A stretch of 7,230 nucleotides of DNA from Phycisphaerales bacterium (lineage in GTDB: Bacteria > Planctomycetota > Phycisphaerae > Phycisphaerales > UBA1924). Made by a program: the position numbers and the translations under genes. Below the pieces are notes generated by a model. It was not told where the DNA came from, made no database searches, and saw only the letters and a program-made list of their open reading frames with translations. Below are positions 1-5,300 of this stretch, one piece after another. Where the stretch lies: NCBI GenBank assembly GCA_003511945.1, contig DOJA01000055.1:520-7749 (forward strand). Reading direction: 5' to 3'. Position 1 is the stretch's first letter. Every line of letters starts with the position of its first letter.

Positions 1-170
1 AACAGGGGTCCAGCCGATTGAAGTGTCGCTCAGCTGACCGCCCAGGAGACTGCGGGAGCGCTCGCCGTGCCAGTCGGTGCCGCGAGTCGGGTGGGCGAGA
101 CACTCACACGAGTCTGGCCGCAGATTCCGAACGGACTACCCGAGATACTCTCACCCAGGTGCCGGCTCTG
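1..170. other. left edge, no supported gene
   Basis: I see no convincing gene, RNA gene or terminator here. A plus-strand frame stays open from 22 to 198 but has no ATG, no ribosome binding site and only moderate G/C at third codon positions. A minus-strand frame also runs open to the left edge. Either could be the decayed end of a neighbouring gene, but neither shows a recognisable motif. Confidence 0.4.
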
Positions 171-569
171 TCAGCGCAGCTCTCTACGAGTACTGTGATT
201 GCTCGCTTGAGGATGGCCTATGCCAGAAGGACGCGGCACACAGCCAACCTCTGCCGCGGTATCGATACGCTGGTCGACCGGCTCCACGCGGTCGGCCATG
301 TCGTACGCCCAGCGGCCACGGGACCCGTCCGCATTCACTGCGTCCCGCCAGCGGTGGGCGCCCTGCCGTTCCACCTCGCGAAGAGGGCCGTAGCTCTTCA
401 CTTCCAGAATCAGGTTCACCTCGTCCCCGCGCTCTGAAGCAACGGGGACGATGAAGTCCGGGAGACAGGCGCGGGGCCGTCCGTTGTGCGGATAGCGAGA
501 CGGGCGAGCCGTGAGAAGGGTTCCCGTCTCCGCGTCGTCGTGCCGAGCGATCGGAAGCGCGCGGTTGTA
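171..569 (-). pseudogene. remnant of type III restriction enzyme (Res) C-terminal nuclease domain
   Basis: Read on the minus strand, this frame encodes a fragment resembling the end of type III restriction enzyme Res subunits, which cut DNA using a PD-(D/E)xK nuclease fold behind a helicase. The recognisable part runs from about 494 down to 249. It starts with YPHNGRPRACLPDFI, then LILEVK, then HRWRDAVNADGSRGRW. The expected catalytic Asp (codon 456-458), Glu (402-404) and Lys (396-398) are all present, and the R-W-x-x-A-V-N-x-x-G-x-x-G-R-W block is typical of the family's last 80 residues. The frame has no ATG, GTG or TTG before the PD motif; the first is a GTG at 417-419, after the catalytic Asp. 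It is bounded upstream by the TAG that ends the lipoprotein gene, in the same frame. The helicase and the methyltransferase partner are absent, and intact Res proteins are usually around 900-1000 residues. I therefore call it a dead fragment. Past about 249 the frame looks random up to its stop at 171-173. The family call is from memory of the motif pattern. Confidence 0.68.
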
Positions 570-1076
570 CTACTTTCTTACCTGGTGGGGCGCGCTCCAG
601 CCGTCGCCCGCGCCGCGGACGCGCACCTCCACCACATCGAACGCCGCGCCGTGCGAGATCTCGGCGTGGTACATCGTTCCCGAACGGGAGATGATCTTGT
701 TGCATCGGACCCATCGGCGTTGCTCGGGCACCGGGTGGTTCGGGAGCCTGCTCTCGCAATCGGCGGTTTCATCGGATCCGGAGGACTTGAAATGGGCGCC
801 GGTGATGATGACTTCGTCGCGGAGGTTGGGATCGCCCGGGCCGGTGTAGTAGGCGTCTTCGATCACGGCCTCGGTGCCGCGGATTCGTTGTCCGTCGCTG
901 TCGCGAGCATCGGCGGGATGGTGTTCGCCGCTTGGAGCGGATCGCTGACCCGACGCACCATCGCGACAGCGGGTGCATTGACAGGCAGCCAGACAAACCG
1001 CCGCGGCGAGCCCAACCAGCAAGATGATGCTGCGGCGCCAACAACTCGGCGACCGGCGGGGGTGCAAGGAGTCCAT
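570..1076 (-). CDS. predicted lipoprotein, function unknown
   Basis: This gene encodes a 168-residue protein I do not recognise. The N-terminus is a classic lipoprotein signal: arginines at residues 7, 8, 14 and 15, a hydrophobic stretch at about 17-31, and a lipobox Leu29-Ala30-Ala31-Cys32. Cys32 would be lipidated and become residue 1 of the mature protein. Residue +2 is Gln, so by the E. coli rule it would go to the outer membrane. The mature start is Cys-rich (C32, C34, C37), followed by a polar linker to about 68. A compact domain of about 100 residues then begins with AYYTGPGDPNLRDEVIITG, whose two remaining cysteines, C107 and C125, could form a disulfide. The ATG at 1074-1076 is supported by GAGG eight bases upstream. 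The gene follows the 253-residue gene after 40 bases on the same strand, so co-transcription is likely. Its TAG stop lies directly against the Res remnant in the same frame. G/C-ending codons dominate, supporting a real gene. Confidence 0.78.
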   Translation of the reverse strand: MDSLHPRRSPSCWRRSIILLVGLAAAVCLAACQCTRCRDGASGQRSAPSGEHHPADARDSDGQRIRGTEAVIEDAYYTGPGDPNLRDEVIITGAHFKSSGSDETADCESRLPNHPVPEQRRWVRCNKIISRSGTMYHAEISHGAAFDVVEVRVRGAGDGWSAPHQVRK

Positions 1077-1084
1077 TCGGGCGA

Positions 1085-1088
1085 CCTC
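1085..1088 (-). promoter_or_regulatory. ribosome binding site of the lipoprotein gene
   Basis: GAGG on the minus strand, with eight bases between it and the ATG at 1074-1076. It lies inside the 40-base gap after the upstream gene, which supports translation of the second gene from its own site. Confidence 0.6.
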
Positions 1089-1108
1089 GGAGGAAAGCGC
1101 GAAATCGA

Positions 1109-1129
1109 CGCCGCGGCTATTCCGCGGCG
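1109..1129 (-). repeat. perfect 8-bp hairpin over a stop codon
   Basis: CGCCGCGG at 1109-1116 pairs perfectly with CCGCGGCG at 1122-1129 across a 5-base loop. On the minus strand the loop carries the TAG stop of the 253-residue gene. No run of T follows on the minus strand, so it does not look like a standard intrinsic terminator. It could stabilise the end of the first message, attenuate read-through into the lipoprotein gene, or be a by-product of GC-rich alanine codons (GCG, GCC) next to the gap. Confidence 0.5.
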
Positions 1130-1878
1130 GAAGAGGCAGCGGCGGTCAGCGCGGCATCGATCGCTGCAGCGTTGTTCCCCATGTTCGTCATCGCTGCCGA
1201 GACGCTCTGGTCGCTCTCGGCGAGCGTGAGGGGGTACACCGCCTGAGCATCGGGGGTTTCGCCCGACTGAGCGGCGTGACGGCGGACGGCCTCGGCCTCG
1301 CGGAGCGCGCCCCAATCCGCCTCGCTGCGGGCGTGGACGGCGAGGGGGATCATCGGGCCAGTCGCGCCAGCTGCCCTGATGTTTCGAAGGGCGGCGCACT
1401 GGCCTGAGGTGCACCCAGCAGTCGCGGCCTCGAACAGGTCGTCGAGCAGTCGTTCGCGGACAGCGTTGGCCGCCGCTAGTTGTTGGCTCGCCGCCGATCT
1501 CGCGCTGACCTCCTGCTCGGACCCTAGCCCGGCCCGGATTCGCCGCGTCAGCGGCCGCTCGTTCGCGGCGTGGGCGGCGCAAGCCTCATCGGCGGCCGCG
1601 AGAGCAGCGCCGTTCTCCTGGAGGAACTCTCCAGCGTTCGCGGCCACCGTCCCCGCCGACTGCGCCGAAGCACCGACGGCGGCAAGAGCTTCCGGCGTCA
1701 GTCCCACTCGGCGCAATGCGGAATGGATGGCGCGAGCATTCATGACGAATGACTGGGATTGAGCCTGCGCCGTGCGCGACCCCGGGCCGGAGACGGTCAT
1801 CCAGGTGAAGGCGCTAAGCCCCGTGATGAGGATCGTGAGCAGCAAGGCCACGCTCGTCCGCTTCTGACGCTGGCTCAT
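1117..1878 (-). CDS. alanine-rich exported or membrane-anchored protein, function unknown
   Basis: This gene encodes a 253-residue protein that I cannot assign to a family. Residues 1-8 are basic (MSQRQKRT) and residues 9-29 form one hydrophobic segment. It is followed by a Gly/Ser/Pro stretch and Ala-Gln-Ala at 37-39, so it is either a long Sec signal peptide cut after residue 39 or an N-terminal anchor. The rest is alanine-rich and likely mostly helical. It has three cysteines (C100, C156, C161), with the last two in a tight G-C-T-S-G-Q-C element. A region near 174-181 (GPMIPLAV) is the only clearly hydrophobic mature stretch. The tail from about 226 is nearly all Ala, Ser, Asn and Thr. The frame stays open upstream to 2100, but I chose the ATG at 1876-1878 because a strong GGAGG precedes it by eight bases, the hydrophobic segment follows at once, and the upstream extension reads as non-coding. 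It is the first gene of a likely two-gene operon with the lipoprotein, divergent from the RHS gene. Confidence 0.75.
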   Translation of the reverse strand: MSQRQKRTSVALLLTILITGLSAFTWMTVSGPGSRTAQAQSQSFVMNARAIHSALRRVGLTPEALAAVGASAQSAGTVAANAGEFLQENGAALAAADEACAAHAANERPLTRRIRAGLGSEQEVSARSAASQQLAAANAVRERLLDDLFEAATAGCTSGQCAALRNIRAAGATGPMIPLAVHARSEADWGALREAEAVRRHAAQSGETPDAQAVYPLTLAESDQSVSAAMTNMGNNAAAIDAALTAAASSAAE

Positions 1879-1886
1879 GGCTGAAG

Positions 1887-1891
1887 CCTCC
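1887..1891 (-). promoter_or_regulatory. ribosome binding site that fixes the start at 1878
   Basis: GGAGG on the minus strand, eight bases before the ATG at 1876-1878. This is the best ribosome binding site in the window and the main reason to reject the longer reading that starts at 2100. Confidence 0.75.
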
Positions 1892-1904
1892 GAGTGTTCG
1901 CGTT

Positions 1905-1915
1905 GTATGACATAC
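1905..1915. promoter_or_regulatory. candidate operator, 11-bp palindrome
   Basis: GTATG-A-CATAC is a perfect inverted repeat around one central base. It lies 26 bases upstream of the minus-strand start at 1878 and about 13 bases from its ribosome binding site, where a promoter or leader operator would be expected. It could be a protein-binding site or chance; I see no second copy in the window. Confidence 0.25.
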
Positions 1916-1969
1916 GGGCGTACGCAGGGCCGACGCGGCAGTGTTAGGGGCGCTGCGAAGAGCATGTGC

Positions 1970-1983
1970 CGGGGCGCGCCCCG
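1970..1983. repeat. 14-bp perfect GC palindrome
   Basis: CGGGGCGCGCCCCG reads the same on both strands. It sits about 90 bases upstream of the 253-residue gene, at the point where GC content drops. It could be a protein-binding site; with no loop it is a poor RNA hairpin. Confidence 0.35.
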
Positions 1984-2015
1984 TGTCAATAGGGATTTCC
2001 AATCTTTACATCCAG

Positions 2016-2040
2016 GCGTCCGGTGAAGAGGTGCGGACGC
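2016..2040. repeat. 7-bp hairpin in the intergenic region
   Basis: GCGTCCG at 2016-2022 and CGGACGC at 2034-2040 form a perfect stem with an 11-base loop. No T run follows on either strand, so it is not a typical intrinsic terminator. It may be a leader structure or a binding site for a regulator. Confidence 0.3.
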
Positions 2041-2335
2041 GAACTTCCTGGAACGGATTCGCGGCCGTCCAGAACTACTTGTATCGAACCAATGCCCCAC
2101 CGCGAAGTATGGAGGTCAAGCGGTTCACTGGCGACCATGCGCTGGGATTGCGCGGAATGGATGTCAGTGATCTGGCTCATCTCTATTTTTCTGATTTCAC
2201 AAGGAACAGACTTGCACTGGCGCTGAGAACCGACAGAATTTCAAGCGACTGTGACCGAACCTGAGTTCTCACTTGCCGGAGTGGCCAGGTCGTGTCGCCG
2301 CCGCGGCCAGATCGGGTGTCGCATCTTCCAAAATT

Positions 2336-2339
2336 GGAG
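2336..2339 (+). promoter_or_regulatory. ribosome binding site of the RHS gene
   Basis: GGAG with eight bases to the ATG at 2348-2350. The near-palindrome TCCAA / TTGGA at 2327-2338 overlaps it. That could matter for a DNA-binding protein, but its two-base centre makes an RNA hairpin unlikely. Confidence 0.65.
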
Positions 2340-2347
2340 ACTGGGCA

Positions 2348-5300
2348 ATGAAGCGGATCTCGCATGTGTGCGGTCGATTCGGCTTGCTTATGGTCGTCTG
2401 CGCCGCGACCGTGTCAGCGGCGCCCGTGCTCAATTACGACGGTCCGCTCGTCGGCGATTCTCTCATCACGGGCGCCGGCGCGGTTACCCAGGACGCCAAG
2501 CCCCGCCCAATCCAGCGCGGGACGGGACTTGACGGCGGTGCTCGGGCGGCCTCCGCCTTTGGTTGGGCGTTCGCGGGCAACGCGTTCGTCTCGGGCGTGG
2601 GCGTGTCTCGCGGGGTCGGGGGCGTCGATCTCGCCGCCGGGACCTACTCGCCCTTCGCGGTGGACCTCTCGCTCCCGGCGCCGGGCTTCCGGTGGACGGT
2701 GGGGCGGACTTACAACACGCGGCAGGCCGCGAGTTCCGGCGGGTCCCCGGTGCAGCACGACAGCAACGGCTACCAGGGCCGGAACTGGTTCCAGGCGTCG
2801 CAGCCGGAGGTGTCGTTCGTCGACGGCTCCAGCGACGCTGAAGACCTTGTGATCATCGTGTACGGCGCGGACCGGATGCTGGAGTTCAAGCGGGTCGACG
2901 GGTCGAGCAGTGTGTACCGGGGCATCAACGGCGCCGCCGGGTATGTCGACGAGATCCCGGCCGGGAGCGGCGAGCCGCAGCTGTTCGTGTACTACGACCA
3001 GCACGGGACCAAGTCGACCTTCTTCGGCGACAACGGGTCACCCTACGAGGCCGGCGACTGGAAGTTGTGGAAGACAGAGGACCCCGCGGGGAACACCGCG
3101 TATGTCGGCCACCAGACGACTGCATCGACGGCGGTCTCGAGCGGGTTCAATGCCGACGGCTCGGTGCTGCTGGCCTACGACACGGCCGGGCGCAAGTACA
3201 GCTACGCCTACACGACGATCGACGGCGACTCTCGGCTGACGCAGGTCAAGGCCGAGTGGCACAACGGCGCGGCGTGGGTCGAGGTGGGCAAGGTCGAATA
3301 CGCTTACTACTCGACCGGCGACGACACCTACGGCGACGCCGGCTGCCTCAAGCTCGTGACCGTGACCACGCCGCTGACGGATTCGGGCGTGAACTCGGTG
3401 GCGAAGACCTACTACCGTTATTGGAAGGGGGCGTACAACGCTTCGACCAACCCAGGCTACCCCTACGGCGTGCAGTATGTAGTCGAGGCAGAGGGGTACC
3501 GGCGGGCCGACTGGGCGGGGGACTCGACCTTCGACAATGACCCGCTGACGATGAACGAGTCGGCGCTGAAGCCGTACGCCACGATGTACTTCGAGTACGA
3601 CTCGTCGCGGCGGGTGAACGAGACCTGGTCGAACGGCCAGTGCGGGTGCTCCGGCGCTCCCAACGGGGTGACCACCATCGCCTACTCCGACAACGGCAGC
3701 TTCAGCGACGACCCCGACGGCTACGACACGGCCTGGAAGAGCCGCGCGGTCGTGGGGAGGCCCGACGGTTCCTTCCTGACGCAGTACTTCGACGAGGCGG
3801 GGCAGCCGCTCTCGCGGGTGATCTCCTCCGGTGACCCCGGCTCGGCTCCAGGGACCATCTGGGCGACGCAAGTGACGCGGAACGCCAGCGGCGTGGTGAC
3901 CTCCATGAAGTCTCCGGCGAAGACCGCGACATACACCCACAGCTCAGGGGCCTTCACGGACAACAGCGACGGGCTCGTCACGCCCTTCTCGGTCTCGCCC
4001 GGGGACACGGACCTCGCGGGCTTCGAGACCGAGCGGAAGGCGGACACGGGGTCGGCGGTCAACCTCAGGACGCGCGAGTACACCAGCGCGACACTGACGG
4101 TCGACAGCCAGACCCTCAAGCGCCCGCTGACCAGCTGGACCCGGGATTACGAGACGGATGTCACCTACCACCAGACCACGCTGTCGACGACCATGCACTC
4201 CGGCGCGGCGGCGCTGATGCCCAAGCGGATTGAGACGACCTGGCCGACCGTGACCACCGGGAAGAACGGCTCGAACGCCGCCGATGTCTCGCGGCGGTAC
4301 CTGCGCAAGGACGGGACCCTGGCGTTCAGTGAGGCCGCGGACGGGGTCTTCACCTACACGCAGTACTCCAACGGCCAGCTCGTCAAGCGGATCGAGGACG
4401 CCCAGACGAACCACGGGAGCGACTTCGCCGCCGGCGACGATCCGAACACCCAGTTCGGCGTCACAGAGAACGCCAACGGCCTGCGCCGGGTCACCTCGTA
4501 CACCTACGACAAGCAGGGGCGTCCCGATGAGACGACGCTGCCCGACGGGCGGGTGACGAAGCAGTACTACTCCAAGCTCGCCGACGGGCGGCTGGTGACG
4601 GTCTCGATCCCCAAGTATGTCTCGGGGTCGGGCACCTTCCACGGCCCGGCGTCGTACACCGTCCGCAACCTCGCCGGGCAGACCGAGGCCCAGGGGACGA
4701 TCGCAATATCGGGCGGGACCACGACGACCGCCCTGACAGGATGGATCGACGAGGGCGACGCCGACCTGATCACCGCGCTCGACCACGGCTCTCTCGCGTC
4801 GCTCACCGTCAACCTATTCGACGCGACGGGAACGCGGCTCGAGGAGGCGCGGTCGTACTTCGACATCCCGGCCTCGGGGTTCGGGGCCGACGGCACGAAC
4901 TTCGACGCGACGCTCTTCGGCTACGACAGCATGGGAAGGCGGTGGCGGACCAAGACGGCCGACGGCACGATCAGCCGCACGGTGTTCGACAAGATGGGGC
5001 GCGTCACCGAGTCGTGGGCTGGGCGGAACGACTTCTCCTTCACGGGCGGTGAGGGGAGCGGGCCGGACGACATGGTGAAGGTGCAGGCCACCGTCTACGA
5101 CGCCAACTCCAATGTCACCTCGCGGACCCAGTTCGTGCAGGGGAGCACCACAGGGCAGCGGGTGACCACCTACGCCTACGACGACCGCAACCGCTTGATC
5201 ACGGAATCCCGCCCGGCGGCGCCGCACGCGGCGTACGCCTACGACAACCTGGGCCGACGGACCGCGTCTGCGTCGTACTCATCCTTGGCATCGTTCGATC

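Larger units (their letters stand above)
1879..2347. other. divergent intergenic region, 469 bases
   Basis: This stretch separates the minus-strand operon from the plus-strand RHS gene, so it should hold both promoters. It is visibly less GC-rich than the genes, especially from 1985 to 2345, with a T-rich patch at 2184-2197. A weak plus-strand promoter candidate is TTGCAC at 2212-2217 and CAGAAT at 2234-2239 with a 16-base spacer; it fits the sigma-70 consensus poorly. A frame is open on the plus strand at 1941-2264, and a short one on the minus strand at 1986-2180. Both use A/T-ending codons unlike the neighbours and have no clear ribosome binding site, so I do not call them genes. Palindromes inside it are listed separately. 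Confidence 0.6.

Noticed and set aside
171..569. The Res remnant as the direct cause of the missing ACGT
   Set aside because: Type III enzymes recognise asymmetric 5-6 base sites, and this fragment lacks helicase, recognition partner and start codon.
184..759. Minus-strand open frame of 191 codons crossing the lipoprotein end and the Res remnant
   Set aside because: Arg/Pro/Gly-rich with no signal or domain; the frame carrying the lipoprotein and PD...EVK motifs is clearly better.
1879..2100. N-terminal extension of the 253-residue protein up to 2100
   Set aside because: The ATG at 1878 has GGAGG at ideal spacing and is followed at once by the hydrophobic export segment; the extension reads as non-coding.
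1941..2264. Plus-strand frame of 107 codons in the intergenic region
   Set aside because: It starts at a GTG without a clear ribosome binding site, uses A/T-ending codons unlike the other genes, and shows no recognisable motif. I treat it as chance in a less GC-rich stretch, with some doubt.
1..2347. tRNA, rRNA, CRISPR array or insertion sequence
   Set aside because: I looked for cloverleaf arms, regularly spaced repeats, terminal inverted repeats and transposase motifs and saw none.
2387..2401. Possible lipobox at Cys18 of the RHS protein
   Set aside because: The residue before Cys18 is Val, not Ala, Gly or Ser, and a good signal peptidase I site (Val-Ser-Ala) follows at residue 24.
3038..3940. 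Long antisense open frame of 300 codons (others at 3944-4786, 5279-6106 and 6209-7195)
   Set aside because: Val/Gly/Arg-rich translations antisense to a strongly supported coding frame with G/C at third positions; typical shadows, no motifs.
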